64,000 nucleotides of DNA from Deltaproteobacteria bacterium (GTDB taxonomy: Bacteria; Desulfobacterota; Binatia; DP-6): positions 543-64,542 of the forward strand of contig VBKF01000101.1 of assembly GCA_005888095.1 (NCBI GenBank), in the 5' to 3' direction. The notes under the pieces are model-generated. The model saw nothing but the letters and a program-made list of their open reading frames with translations, did not search any database and had not been told where the DNA came from. Each line of letters opens with the position of its first letter. Within the stretch, counting starts at the first letter, position 1. Shown one piece after another: positions 7,543 to 17,137 of this stretch. The position numbers and the translations under genes were made by a program.

Positions 7543-10500
7543 ATGCGCTTCGCCGACGTCTTCATCCGCCGCCCGGTCTTCGCGACCATGCTGATCGCGT
7601 CGCTCGTGGTGCTCGGGCTCTTCTCCTACCGGAGCCTCGGCCTCGACCTCTTTCCGAACATCGACTTCCCGATCGTCACCGTCACCACGACGCTCAAGGG
7701 CGCGAGCGTCGAGGAGATGGAGACCGGGGTCACCAAGGTGATCGAGGAGGCGGTCAACACGATCGACGGCATCGACGAGCTCCGCAGCATCACCAAGGAG
7801 GGCCTGTCGGCGATCGTCATCCAGTTCGTGCTCGAGAAGTCGCGCGACACCGCGGCCCAGGACGTGCGGGACAAGGTGGCCACCGTCCTCGCCCAGCTGC
7901 CCGTCGGGACCGACCCGCCGGTCATCGACAAGTTCGACGTGGACGCCATCCCCGTCATGGGCATCGCGCTCTCCGGGCGGCGGAACCTGCGCGAGGTGAC
8001 CGAGCTCGCCCGCCGGCAGGTGAAGGAGGACATCGAGACGCTCGCCGGGGTCGGGCAGGTGCTCATGCTCGGCGGCCAGGAACGCGCCATCAACATCTCC
8101 GTCGACCCGGACCGGTTGACGGCGCAGGGCCTGTCGATCGGCGAGGTGCGCGACGCGATCCAGCGGCAGAACCTCGAGCTGCCCGGCGGCCGGCTCGACC
8201 AGACGCGCCGCGAGCTGGTGGTGCGCACCATGGGCCGCGTCGAGCGGGCCGCCGATTTCGGCGACCTCATCGTGGCGCGCGGCGGCGAGCGGCCGCTGCG
8301 GGTGCGGGACATCGGCACGGCCGAGGACGGCATCGTCGAGCCGCGCACGCTCTCCCGGCTGAACGGCGAGAAGGCCGTGCAGCTCGTCGTCCGCAAGCAG
8401 TCCGGCACCAACACCGTCGAGGTGATCGACCGGGTGCACGCCGAGCTCGACCGGCTGCGTGCGGTGCTGCCGGCGGACATCGAGATGCGCGTCATCCGCG
8501 ACCAGTCGCGCTTCATCAAGGCCTCGATCGAGACGGTGCGCGTGCACATGTGGCTCGGCGCGGCGCTCGTCGCGTTCACCGTGCTGCTCTTCATGCGCGA
8601 CTGGCGGAGCACGGTGGTGGCGGGCATCGCCATCCCGACCTCCGTGGTCTCCACCTTCACCTTCATGCGCTACATGGGCTTCACGCTGAACAACGTTACG
8701 ATGCTCGCCCTGGTGCTCGCCGTCGGCATCGTGATCGACGACGCGGTGGTCGTGCTCGAGAACATCTTCCGCCACGTGGAGGAGGAGGGGACGCCGCCGC
8801 GGCGCGCGGCCTCCGAGGCGACCGCGGAGATCGCCCTCGCGGTCATGGCGACGACGCTCTCGCTGGTCATCATTTTCCTGCCGGTGGCGTTCATGGCGGG
8901 GCGCGTGGGGCGCTTCTTCCACAGCTTCGGGCTGACGGTGGCGGTGGCGATCATGGTGTCGCTCCTCGTCTCCTTCACGCTCACCCCGTCGCTCAGCGCG
9001 CGGGTGCTCCGGCGCCGCGGCGGCCACGCCGCCGAGGGCGGCCGCCTCTATCGCCTGGCGGAGCGCGCCTACGGCCGCGTGCTCGCCTGGTCGCTCGGCC
9101 ACCGCTGGGTGATCGTGCTGGTCGCCGTCGCCACCGTGCTGTCCACCGGGCCGCTCTTCCGGACGGTCGGGAAGACGTTTCTTCCGCAGGACGACCAGAG
9201 CGAGCTCGAGATATCGATCCGGACGCCAGGCGGCTTCACGCTGGCCGAGACGTCGCGCCTCTTTGCGGAAATCGAGCAGCGCGTGCGAGCGCTCCGGGGC
9301 GTCACCGACGTGCTGGCGACGATCGGCGACCAGTCCGGGCGGGTCAAGCCGGGCGAGGGCGACGTGACCACCGGCTCGATCTACGTCCGGCTCGTCGACC
9401 TCCGCGCGCGGCGCTTCTCGCAGTTCGACGTCATGGCCGACGCCCGCCGGCTGCTCGCGGAGTACCCCGACCTCCGCACCAGCGTCCAGGGCGTGAACCC
9501 GTTCTCCACGGGTGGGCAGCGGCTCTCCGACGTCGAGTTCAACCTGCGCGGTCCCGACCTCGACCGCCTGCAGGCCTACGCCGACCGGGTGATGCCGGCC
9601 ATGCGCGAGCTGCCCGGTCTGGTCGACGTCGATACGACCCTCGCGGTGCGGACCCCCGAGCTCAGGCTCCTGATCGACCGCGAGAAGGCGTCGGACCAGG
9701 GCGTCAACGTGCAGGACATCGCCGCCACCGTGCAGACCTATGTCGCCGGCCAGCCGATCTCGAAGTACAAGGAGAGCGACGAGCAGTACGACATCTGGCT
9801 CAGGGCCGAGGCGGGCCGGCGGCGCACGCCGGACGACGTCGGGGACCTCACCGTGCGGGCCCACGGCGGCGCGCTCGTCCGGCTCCGCAATCTCGTGCGC
9901 CTGCGCGAGGACCTGGGGCCCGCCGAGATCGACCGCGTCGACCGCCAGCGCTCGGTCACGATCGTCGCCAACCTGCTGCCCGAGCTGCCGCTCGCCACGG
10001 CCATCGCGCACGTCAACCGCATCGCGGCCGAGCTCGACATGCCGCCCCTCTACAACGTCCAGTGGACGGGCCGCGCCAAGACGCTCGCCGAGAGCAACCT
10101 GAACTTCGTGCTCGCCTTCGGCCTGAGCATCGTGTTCATGTACATGGTGCTCGCGGCGCAGTTCGAGAGCTTCGTCCACCCGGTCACCATCATGCTGGCG
10201 CTGCCGCTGACGGTGCCGTTCGCGCTCTTCTCGCTCGTGTGCCTCGGCGAGGCCCTCAACGTCTACAGCATGCTCGGGCTCTTCATGCTGTTCGGCATCG
10301 TGAAGAAGAACGGCATCCTGCAGATCGACTACACCAACACGCTCCGCGCGCGCGGCGTGCCGCGCGACCAGGCGATCCGTGAGGCGAACCGCGTGCGCCT
10401 GAGGCCCATCCTCATGACCACGGTCATGCTCATCTTCGGCATGCTGCCGATCGCCCTCGGTCAGGGACCGGGCTCGGGATCGCGCGGCTCGATCGCGCGC

Positions 10501-10731
10501 GTGATCGTCGGCGGGCAGGCGCTCTCCTTGCTGATCACGTTGCTCATCACACCGGTCGCCTACTCGCTGTTCGACGACCTGCGCGCCTGGCGTCCCTCCT
10601 GGGCGCCGGCGCTGGCGGCGCGCCTGAGGCAACTCCGCGCGCGCGCCCCTGGACCCGAGGCTACGGTTCACGGGAGCGGGGACGCCGGCTCGCCTCCGCG
10701 TCCTCGCCCCACGCGCGCCGCCGAGCTGTAG
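7543..10731 (+). CDS. RND multidrug efflux permease (HAE1/AcrB family)
   Basis: A 1062-residue inner-membrane proton antiporter forming the pump of the tripartite system. The N-terminus (FADVFIRRPVFATMLIASLVVLGL) is the family signature. Twelve helices and two large periplasmic loops are evident. The helix-4 proton-relay pair is present as Asp399-Asp400 in GIVIDDAVVVLENI. The second half repeats the pattern (SMLGLFMLFGIVKKNGILQIDY). Length is normal. It ends the tetR-adaptor-pump operon. No outer-membrane factor gene is adjacent, so a TolC-like partner must be encoded elsewhere. The next gene is convergent. Confidence 0.95.
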   Translation: MRFADVFIRRPVFATMLIASLVVLGLFSYRSLGLDLFPNIDFPIVTVTTTLKGASVEEMETGVTKVIEEAVNTIDGIDELRSITKEGLSAIVIQFVLEKSRDTAAQDVRDKVATVLAQLPVGTDPPVIDKFDVDAIPVMGIALSGRRNLREVTELARRQVKEDIETLAGVGQVLMLGGQERAINISVDPDRLTAQGLSIGEVRDAIQRQNLELPGGRLDQTRRELVVRTMGRVERAADFGDLIVARGGERPLRVRDIGTAEDGIVEPRTLSRLNGEKAVQLVVRKQSGTNTVEVIDRVHAELDRLRAVLPADIEMRVIRDQSRFIKASIETVRVHMWLGAALVAFTVLLFMRDWRSTVVAGIAIPTSVVSTFTFMRYMGFTLNNVTMLALVLAVGIVIDDAVVVLENIFRHVEEEGTPPRRAASEATAEIALAVMATTLSLVIIFLPVAFMAGRVGRFFHSFGLTVAVAIMVSLLVSFTLTPSLSARVLRRRGGHAAEGGRLYRLAERAYGRVLAWSLGHRWVIVLVAVATVLSTGPLFRTVGKTFLPQDDQSELEISIRTPGGFTLAETSRLFAEIEQRVRALRGVTDVLATIGDQSGRVKPGEGDVTTGSIYVRLVDLRARRFSQFDVMADARRLLAEYPDLRTSVQGVNPFSTGGQRLSDVEFNLRGPDLDRLQAYADRVMPAMRELPGLVDVDTTLAVRTPELRLLIDREKASDQGVNVQDIAATVQTYVAGQPISKYKESDEQYDIWLRAEAGRRRTPDDVGDLTVRAHGGALVRLRNLVRLREDLGPAEIDRVDRQRSVTIVANLLPELPLATAIAHVNRIAAELDMPPLYNVQWTGRAKTLAESNLNFVLAFGLSIVFMYMVLAAQFESFVHPVTIMLALPLTVPFALFSLVCLGEALNVYSMLGLFMLFGIVKKNGILQIDYTNTLRARGVPRDQAIREANRVRLRPILMTTVMLIFGMLPIALGQGPGSGSRGSIARVIVGGQALSLLITLLITPVAYSLFDDLRAWRPSWAPALAARLRQLRARAPGPEATVHGSGDAGSPPRPRPTRAAEL

Positions 10732-10796
10732 CGTCCCCCCGCAGGTGCAGTCGCGCGCGGGAGCCGGGGCGGCGCCCCGTCCCGCCTTCCGGACGC

Positions 10797-11363
10797 CTAC
10801 TGCACGCCGGGTCCGAGCGTCAGCGCCATCGGATCGACCCCGAGGCTGCGGATGGCGCTCTCCCACATGTCCTCGGGCGGCGTCTCGAAGACGAGCCCGG
10901 CGTCGGGCGGCGCCGAGAGCCAGGCCGAGGCGGCGAGCTCGCGGTCGAGCTGGCCGGCGCTCCAGCCCGCGTAGCCGAGGAGCAGCCGACAGCGCCTTCG
11001 TGCGAGCTCGTCGGGCGTGGCCTCGAGCAGGCGGCGCAGCACCTCGACCGAGGCGGTCAGGTGGAATCCGTCCGCGATCCTCTCCGAGTTCTCGACGCCC
11101 GGGTCATCACCGAGGAGCAGGAAGCCGCGCTGCGGCTCGACCGGGCCGCCGCTCCAGAGCATGAGCCCGCTGTCGCTCTGCACCGGCGGATCGAGCGCAA
11201 CGGCTTGCGCGGCCCGCAGGTCCGTCGGACGGTTCACGACGAAGCCGATCGCTCCGTTGCCGCTGTGCTCGCACAGGAGGATCACGCTGCGGGCGAAGTT
11301 CTTGTCCTGGAGCTGCGGCATCGCGATGAGCAGCGTCGGCGCGAACGAGTCGCCTGGGTCCAT
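10797..11363 (-). CDS. yqgE: YqgE/AlgH family protein (UPF0301)
   Basis: A protein of about 188 residues. The conserved core is clear: LLIAMPQLQDKNFARSVILLCEHSGNGAIGFVVNRP near the N-terminus, then WSGGPVEPQRGFLL and the C-terminal RCRLLLGYAGWSAGQLDREL. The biochemical role of the family is not settled; AlgH was named for alginate regulation in Pseudomonas. ATG 11363 is chosen because E. coli YqgE also begins about ten residues before the LIAMP motif; ATG 11390 is in frame and possible. Neither has a good ribosome site. It converges on the RND operon and is followed upstream by other minus-strand genes. Confidence 0.9.
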   Translation of the reverse strand: MDPGDSFAPTLLIAMPQLQDKNFARSVILLCEHSGNGAIGFVVNRPTDLRAAQAVALDPPVQSDSGLMLWSGGPVEPQRGFLLLGDDPGVENSERIADGFHLTASVEVLRRLLEATPDELARRRCRLLLGYAGWSAGQLDRELAASAWLSAPPDAGLVFETPPEDMWESAIRSLGVDPMALTLGPGVQ

Positions 11364-11429
11364 GCGCGGATGGTCGCCACCGCGTCGCATCTTGTCAAGC
11401 CGCGGCGCGGCCGGTCGTGCACCCCTCGC

Positions 11430-11750
11430 TTACAGACGGTGGCGATCGGGCGAGCCGCCCGTGCCGCGGCCGCCCGGACGTCGCGCGCGGGCACCGGGCG
11501 TGGACTGATCGTTGGCTTCGTCCACGCGCAGGCGTCGACCCTTCAGCTCCGTGCCGTCGAGCTGCTTGCGGGCACGCTCGGCATCATCGGCGCTCGCCAT
11601 CATGACGAACGCGAAGCCGCGTGACTGTCCGGTGTCGCGGTCCATCACCACCGACGCCGACTCGCAAGTGCCGGCCTGAGAGAAGAGCTGCTGCAGGTCG
11701 TCGTCGGTCACGCCGTAGGCGAGATTGCCGACGAACAATTTCCGCCCCAT
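11430..11750 (-). CDS. RRM-type RNA-binding protein
   Basis: A 106-residue single-domain RNA-recognition-motif protein. RNP2 is KLFVGNLAYG at the N-terminus and RNP1 is RGFAFVMM near residue 45, followed by the usual ALDGTELKGRRLRVDEA-like end (KQLDGTELKGRRLRVDEA) and a short Arg/Gly-rich tail. This is the compact bacterial RRM type (cyanobacterial Rbp-like) thought to bind single-stranded RNA, often in cold or stress responses. The start at ATG 11750 is set by the motif position; an upstream in-frame ATG at 11789 would add 13 residues without homology. Confidence 0.9.
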   Translation of the reverse strand: MGRKLFVGNLAYGVTDDDLQQLFSQAGTCESASVVMDRDTGQSRGFAFVMMASADDAERARKQLDGTELKGRRLRVDEANDQSTPGARARRPGGRGTGGSPDRHRL

Positions 11751-11813
11751 GCCGGGTCGGTGCTTAGCAGCGCCCTCGCGGTGGTGCAATACGGCGCCGC
11801 CGCAGACGAGCCG

Positions 11814-12605
11814 TCACCTCCCGTCGGGAGTCACCAGATGGTTCAGTGGGCGGCGCCCGCGACCGAGCGCCGGCGCGGACTCGAGCGCGCGGCGCACGTA
11901 GCGGCGCGCGCGCGCAACCGCATCGGCCACGGAGAGACCTGCGGCGAGACCGGCGGTGATCGCGGCCGACAGCGTACATCCGGTGCCGTGCGCCGGCGTC
12001 TCGCCGATCCGTGGCCCGTCGAGCTCGTGGAACGCGGCGCCGTCGAAGAGCACGTCGACCGGCGGACCGGCGAGGTGCCCGCCGGTGACGAGCGCTGCCC
12101 GGGCGCCGAGGTCGACGAGCGCGCGCGCCGCGTCGTGCATGTCCGCGACGTTGCGCACGGACCGGCCGGTGAGCGCTGCGGCCTCGAGGAGGTTCGGCGT
12201 CACCAGCGTCGCGAGCGGCAGCAGCATCCGCCGGAGCACCTCGAGGGCCGCTCGCTCCGTGAGCGGCTGGCCGCCGCCGGCGATCAGCACGGGGTCGACG
12301 ACGAGACGGGGGACGGGATGCGCTGCGAGGCGGGCGCTCACCACCTCGACGACCGCAGCGCGGCCGAGCATCCCGGTCTTCGCCGCCGCGACGGGCAGGT
12401 CGCCGAGCACGGCATCGAGCTGCGCGCCGACGAAGCTCGGCTCGACGTCCACGATCGCGTGCACGGCCATGGTGTCCTGCGCGGTGAGCGCCGTCACCAC
12501 GCTCGCGCCGTAGACCGCGAAGGCATGGAACGTCTTCAGGTCGGCCTGGATGCCGGCCGCGCCGCCCGGGTCCGAGCCCGCGATGGTGAGCGCCACCGGC
12601 GGCAT
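11814..12605 (-). CDS. thiD: Hydroxymethylpyrimidine / phosphomethylpyrimidine kinase
   Basis: A 263-residue ribokinase-fold enzyme that phosphorylates HMP and HMP-P in thiamine diphosphate synthesis in the cytosol. The N-terminus has the pyrimidine-binding signature TIAGSDPGGAAGIQAD. The C-terminal GTGCTLSAAI is the anion-hole/catalytic loop, with the conserved Cys of ThiD. Length matches E. coli ThiD (266). No other thi gene is next to it and no TPP riboswitch-like element is visible upstream, so it stands alone here. Divergent pgl starts 75 bases away. Confidence 0.92.
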   Translation of the reverse strand: MPPVALTIAGSDPGGAAGIQADLKTFHAFAVYGASVVTALTAQDTMAVHAIVDVEPSFVGAQLDAVLGDLPVAAAKTGMLGRAAVVEVVSARLAAHPVPRLVVDPVLIAGGGQPLTERAALEVLRRMLLPLATLVTPNLLEAAALTGRSVRNVADMHDAARALVDLGARAALVTGGHLAGPPVDVLFDGAAFHELDGPRIGETPAHGTGCTLSAAITAGLAAGLSVADAVARARRYVRRALESAPALGRGRRPLNHLVTPDGR

Positions 12606-12680
12606 GGCTCCGCGCTATACCCGCGCCGACCCACCGTCAACGCCGTCGCCGCGTCGACCCCGATCCGCTATGAGGAGCGC

Positions 12681-13424
12681 ATGGACGTCGACGTCTATCC
12701 GACGGACGCCGAGGCGTTCGCCGCCGCGGCGGCGCTCGTCGCCGAGGCGCTTCGCGCGGCGGCCGCCGCGCGCGGCCGGGCCACGCTCGCGCTCGCGGGC
12801 GGCCGCGGCGGCCGCGGCGTCATGGTGGCGCTCGCCGAGCGCAGCGACCTGCCCTGGGATCGGATCGAGTGGTTCTGGGGCGACGAGCGCTGCGTCCCGG
12901 TCGACGATCCGCGGAGCAACGTCCGCCTGGCCCGCGAGTCGCTCCTCGGGCCGCGCGGCATCGCCGCGGTGCGCATCCATCCGCCGCCCGTCGAGCTCGC
13001 CCGGCCCGAGGCGATTGCCGACGCGTACGGCCGAGCGCTCGCGGCGCTGCTCGAGGCCGAACCCGTGTTCGACGCGGTCCTGCTCGGCGTCGGCGGGGAC
13101 GGGCACGTGGCGTCGCTCATGCCCGGCTGCCGAGCGCTCAGCGCAACGGTGCCGGTGGCGGCGGTGGCCCTCGAGGAGGTCACGGCGGAGCCGCACGTGG
13201 CCCGCATCACGGTGACGCCGCCCGTGCTCGACGCCGCGCGCCGCGTGGTGGTCGTCGCGACCGGCGCCGAGAAGGCCCGTCCGGTGGCTGCCGCCCTCCG
13301 CGGCCCCGAGGATCCGGCGCGCGTGCCCGCGCAGCTCGTGCGGCCGTCGGCCCGCGTTCGATGGGTGATCGACCGCGCCGCCGCGGGCGACCTCCTGCGC
13401 GATGCGCGACCGGCGCCTCAGTAG
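12681..13424 (+). CDS. pgl: 6-phosphogluconolactonase
   Basis: A 247-residue enzyme hydrolysing 6-phosphogluconolactone in the oxidative pentose phosphate pathway. Family motifs are WFWGDERCVPVDDPRSN and LLGVGGDGHVASLMPG, the latter forming the phosphate site. The reading frame extends back into the thiD region, but ATG 12681 has GAGG directly upstream and begins at the family start (MDVDVYPTDAEAFAAAAALV). No zwf or gnd neighbour is seen. Its stop codon overlaps the convergent tamB stop by seven bases. Confidence 0.92.
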   Translation: MDVDVYPTDAEAFAAAAALVAEALRAAAAARGRATLALAGGRGGRGVMVALAERSDLPWDRIEWFWGDERCVPVDDPRSNVRLARESLLGPRGIAAVRIHPPPVELARPEAIADAYGRALAALLEAEPVFDAVLLGVGGDGHVASLMPGCRALSATVPVAAVALEEVTAEPHVARITVTPPVLDAARRVVVVATGAEKARPVAAALRGPEDPARVPAQLVRPSARVRWVIDRAAAGDLLRDARPAPQ

Positions 13425-16400
13425 CGCCGGTGCCAGTAGACGTCGATCGCGCTGTCGCCGCGCGTCGACGTCGAGCCCTTGACCGAGATCTCGGGCGTGA
13501 GGCCGTACTCGACCCCCACCGCCTGGCCCGCGCGCGCGCCGAACTCCTGCGCGAGCGACACGAAGACGTCGCCGGCCACGTAGCGGCCGACGCTCACCCG
13601 CCCGCGGCGCTCGGTGCCGCCGCCCTGCGGCATCTCGACGTCGAGGGTGTCGAGCCCCAGGGTGTCCATGACCGACGCCCGCAGCTCCGGCATGACGTAG
13701 CCCGAGGCGAGCTGGAGGGCCTGCTCCTGGAGCGCGGCGCTCTCGCCCTTGCCGAGGTCGCGCGCGGGCTTGCCGAAGACGATGACCGAGAGGATGTCCG
13801 CCTGCTCGAGCGGCGGGTCGGAGGCGAGCGTGAGCTCGGGCTTCTCGCTCGTGCCGCCGAGGTGCACGGTGACGCGATAGTTCGGGTTCTTGAAGACGGC
13901 GGTGACGTCGAAGGCCGGATTGGGTGGCGTGGCGCCCTTGAACGTGATCGTGCCCTCCTCCTCGAGCGTGAACCGCCGGCCCTGGAAGACGTACCACCCG
14001 CGGAGGAGACGGATGGCGCCCGCGATGTGGACGGCCTCTCCGGGCGCCTGGGTGACCTTCAGCTCGCCACCGAGCTCGATGTCCGCATCCGCCCGGCGCA
14101 CCCAGGCGTTGCGCTGGATGCGCGCGGCCACCGCCAGCCGGAGCGCCCGCACGAACGAGGGCGTCTCCGGCGGCGTCTCGTGCGGCGCGGGACCGCCGAC
14201 CACCACGATCGAAGGATCGGCCTTCAAGGCACTGTCCTGCGCGGGGAGGACAGCGGGGCGGACGACTGCGCGCTCGACCTGCAGGTCCGCCTGCACGTCG
14301 GGCGCGCCGACGCTGCCGCCGACGCCGATCGTTCCGCTGACTGCCGCCTCGAGCTCGGGGCGGCGTACGGCCATGAAGTCATGCAGGTGCGCGCGCAGGT
14401 CGAGCGCCGCGGAATCGCCGCCGGCGAGGCCGATGCGGCCGGTGGCGTCGAGCGTGCCGTCGCCCCCGCGCGCATGGAGCGCGCCGAGCTCGATCGCGTC
14501 CCCGGCGGCCGCGAGCTGCACGCGAACCTCCTCGTACGTCGCGCCGGTCGCCGCCAGCACCAGACGGCCGGCCGCGAGCGTCGCGCTGCCTTCGGCACGC
14601 GGGGCGGCGCGCGTCCCGCTGAGCCGCGCGTCCAGCGCGAGCCGGCCGTCGGCCTCGCGGACCTGACCGGGCGCGAGCGCGCGGGCGAAGCGGAGATCCA
14701 GGCTGTCCGCATGCACGCGGATCGCGAGCGGCTCGCCCGACGTGTTCCGTCGCGCTCCGGCCCACGCGAGGTCGATGGGTACCGTGCCGTCGGCGCGAAG
14801 CTCGCCCGCCTCGGGGTGGCGGAGGAGGCCGTGCAGGGTCGCCTGCCGCTCCGCGTAGCGGGTGTCGAGCGTCAGGCTGCCGAGCGCCACGTCGTCCACG
14901 CGGAGCGAGTCCGCGCGCACGGTTGCCCCGAGGCGTGGCGCCACCGCCGTGCCTGCGAGGCGCGCCTGGAGTGACAGCGTCCCGCCGCAGCTCCGGCCGC
15001 CGGCGAGCGTGCAGAACGGCGTCAGCTCGAGGCCTGCGATCTCGAGCGACGCGTCGCTCTCGCCGGTGCGGCCGAGCTTGCCGGCGAGCGTCACGCGCTG
15101 CGCGGCGGCCGCGAGCGCGATGGCCTCGCTCTTCACCGCGTCGTCCGAGACCGTCACGCTGGCCGGGCGGACGAGACGCCACGGCGGACCTCCGGACGGC
15201 GTCCCGACGAGCTCCTGGATGGCGATCGTCGCCGTCGAGCCGGCGCGCGTGAGCGTGGCGGCGAGCCGGTCTGCCGCGCCCTCGTCCCCGGCCGCCGTCA
15301 CCGTGAGGCTCGTGCGGTCGGCCCCGGCGGCCCGTTGCCAGTCGACTGCGGCCGCGACCGTGCGCCGCCGGTACGCGTGGACCTGTGCGTCGGTCAGCTC
15401 GAGACGCAGCTGGCCGCGTGGCCCCGCGCTCCCCACGCCGCCGAGCTCGAGTGCGGCCCTCGCGCGGCCGGCGCCGAACGCGCCGTAGGCCGGGTTCTCG
15501 AGCTCGGTCCTCGCGGTGACGGCGAGCCCGGTGAGCGGCCCGCGCGCGGCGCCGGTCGCGCTCGCCGAGCCCGCGAGCGGGAGCCCGAGACGCTCGCCGA
15601 GGGCTCGGAGGTCCGCCGCGGCATCGAGCGTCACGTCGAGCGCCGGGCGCCCGAGGTCGAGGATGCCGGTCGCGCTCGCGCTGCCCTCCGGTCCCTGGAG
15701 GCTCGCGGTCTCGAGGCGCAGCTGCTCGCCGTCGAGCCGTGCATGCAGCACACCTCCGCGCAGCACGACGCCGTGGAGCGACGCGCCGAGGAGCGTCGCG
15801 TGCGCCTCGGCGCGGCGAGTCAGGGCGTCGAACCCTCGCCCGGCGACGCGCGCCTCGGCCGCGACCCACCCGGGCGCGCGCGGGACGATCTCCTCCAGAT
15901 GCTCGAGGCGCAGGCGGGCGGCGAGGCGGTACGCCGGAATCGAACCGGTGACGACGCGGGCGCGGAGCCGGCCCTCGCCCGCGGGCGCGACGACCCGCGC
16001 GCGGGCGTGATGCACGCCGTGCGCTCCCCGACCGCCGAGCACGGCACGGGCGAGCGAGCGGCCGCCAACCGCCGATCGGCCGAGCGCCAGCCGGTAGGCG
16101 AGGGGCGCCTCGAGTCCGATTCCCCGACCCCGCGCCCGCGCGCGCCCGTTGGCCTGGGCGCGCACCAGACCGGCCACCGCCGCGCCGGGATCGAGCCCCG
16201 CGAACTCGGCGCTCGCCGCGTAGACGACCGGCTGCGTGCCGAGGTCCGCCCGAACGTGGCCGCGCACGGTCCCGGCTGTCCCGAGGTCGGCTTGCAGGCT
16301 CAGCTCCACGGCGCGCCACGGGCCCGAGGTGTCGCCCGTGGCGACGACGTCCGTCAGGAGCGGGCTTGCGGGCACGAGCGCGCGGAGCTCTCCGGCATCG

Positions 16401-17137
16401 AGCACGAGGGCGAGCCGCCCGCGCACCTCGCGGGCCGGCAGCAGCTGGCCGTCGGCGTCGAGTCGGGTGCGCGCGGTGGCGAGCCGGAGATCCCGCACCT
16501 GCACCGCGCCCCCGGTCTCCGCGGCGAGGCGTCCGGAGGCGTGGACCGCCGTCACCGCGGCGCCGCGCGGCGTGAAGCGGAGGTCCCGGATCGCGAGGTC
16601 CGAGCCGCGCGGACCGATGGCCGCCGCGGCCGTGAGCTCGACCGCCGCCGCGGCGAGGCGGCGGGGCGTCGGGGCGTCGAGCTGCGCGACCGCCACCCGC
16701 CCGTCGCGCACCTCGAGAGTCCGCACCTCGAGCGCCATCCGGGAAGAGCCGCCGCCTCCGGCGAGCTGCGGCAGGCGCCAGGCGCCGTGCTCCCGCACGA
16801 GCCGCACCCGCGGCGCAACCAGCGTGAAGCGGCGGACGAGGAGGCGGCCGCGAAGCAGCGCGAGTGGCGCGTAGACGATCTCGACTCGCGGCACGCGCGC
16901 GACGCTGTGGCCCGCGACCGCCACCCGCAGGTCGCGGAGCACGAGTGAGCGGCCGAGGGTTCCGCCCACACCGCCGAGGTCCACCTGGGCCTCGACGCTC
17001 GCGCGCAGCAGCGCGAGCACTCGAGTGCGGACCATCTCCTGGACGACGCCGAAGCGGCTCGCTCCCCAGAGCGCGAGGACGAGGACCACGATCAGCGTCG
17101 CGACGACGACGAGCCCGCGGCGCAGCAGTCGCGCCAT
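13418..17137 (-). CDS. tamB: TamB-type translocation/assembly protein (DUF490)
   Basis: A protein of about 1239 residues, inner-membrane anchored and spanning the periplasm; with TamA it supports outer-membrane protein assembly or lipid transport (AsmA-like superfamily). One N-terminal helix (GLVVVATLIVVLVLALWGASRF) is followed by a long repetitive beta-rich region. The C-terminal DUF490/TamB domain contains FTLEEEGTITFKG, PNPAFDVTAVF, LTLASDPPLEQADILSVIVFGKP and ends ISVKGSTSTRGDSAIDVYWHRRY. ATG 17137 overlaps the tamA stop (TGATG), so the pair is translationally coupled. An in-frame extension runs up to 19705 but it is only an open frame antisense to or within other genes. Confidence 0.92.
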   Translation of the reverse strand: MARLLRRGLVVVATLIVVLVLALWGASRFGVVQEMVRTRVLALLRASVEAQVDLGGVGGTLGRSLVLRDLRVAVAGHSVARVPRVEIVYAPLALLRGRLLVRRFTLVAPRVRLVREHGAWRLPQLAGGGGSSRMALEVRTLEVRDGRVAVAQLDAPTPRRLAAAAVELTAAAAIGPRGSDLAIRDLRFTPRGAAVTAVHASGRLAAETGGAVQVRDLRLATARTRLDADGQLLPAREVRGRLALVLDAGELRALVPASPLLTDVVATGDTSGPWRAVELSLQADLGTAGTVRGHVRADLGTQPVVYAASAEFAGLDPGAAVAGLVRAQANGRARARGRGIGLEAPLAYRLALGRSAVGGRSLARAVLGGRGAHGVHHARARVVAPAGEGRLRARVVTGSIPAYRLAARLRLEHLEEIVPRAPGWVAAEARVAGRGFDALTRRAEAHATLLGASLHGVVLRGGVLHARLDGEQLRLETASLQGPEGSASATGILDLGRPALDVTLDAAADLRALGERLGLPLAGSASATGAARGPLTGLAVTARTELENPAYGAFGAGRARAALELGGVGSAGPRGQLRLELTDAQVHAYRRRTVAAAVDWQRAAGADRTSLTVTAAGDEGAADRLAATLTRAGSTATIAIQELVGTPSGGPPWRLVRPASVTVSDDAVKSEAIALAAAAQRVTLAGKLGRTGESDASLEIAGLELTPFCTLAGGRSCGGTLSLQARLAGTAVAPRLGATVRADSLRVDDVALGSLTLDTRYAERQATLHGLLRHPEAGELRADGTVPIDLAWAGARRNTSGEPLAIRVHADSLDLRFARALAPGQVREADGRLALDARLSGTRAAPRAEGSATLAAGRLVLAATGATYEEVRVQLAAAGDAIELGALHARGGDGTLDATGRIGLAGGDSAALDLRAHLHDFMAVRRPELEAAVSGTIGVGGSVGAPDVQADLQVERAVVRPAVLPAQDSALKADPSIVVVGGPAPHETPPETPSFVRALRLAVAARIQRNAWVRRADADIELGGELKVTQAPGEAVHIAGAIRLLRGWYVFQGRRFTLEEEGTITFKGATPPNPAFDVTAVFKNPNYRVTVHLGGTSEKPELTLASDPPLEQADILSVIVFGKPARDLGKGESAALQEQALQLASGYVMPELRASVMDTLGLDTLDVEMPQGGGTERRGRVSVGRYVAGDVFVSLAQEFGARAGQAVGVEYGLTPEISVKGSTSTRGDSAIDVYWHRRY

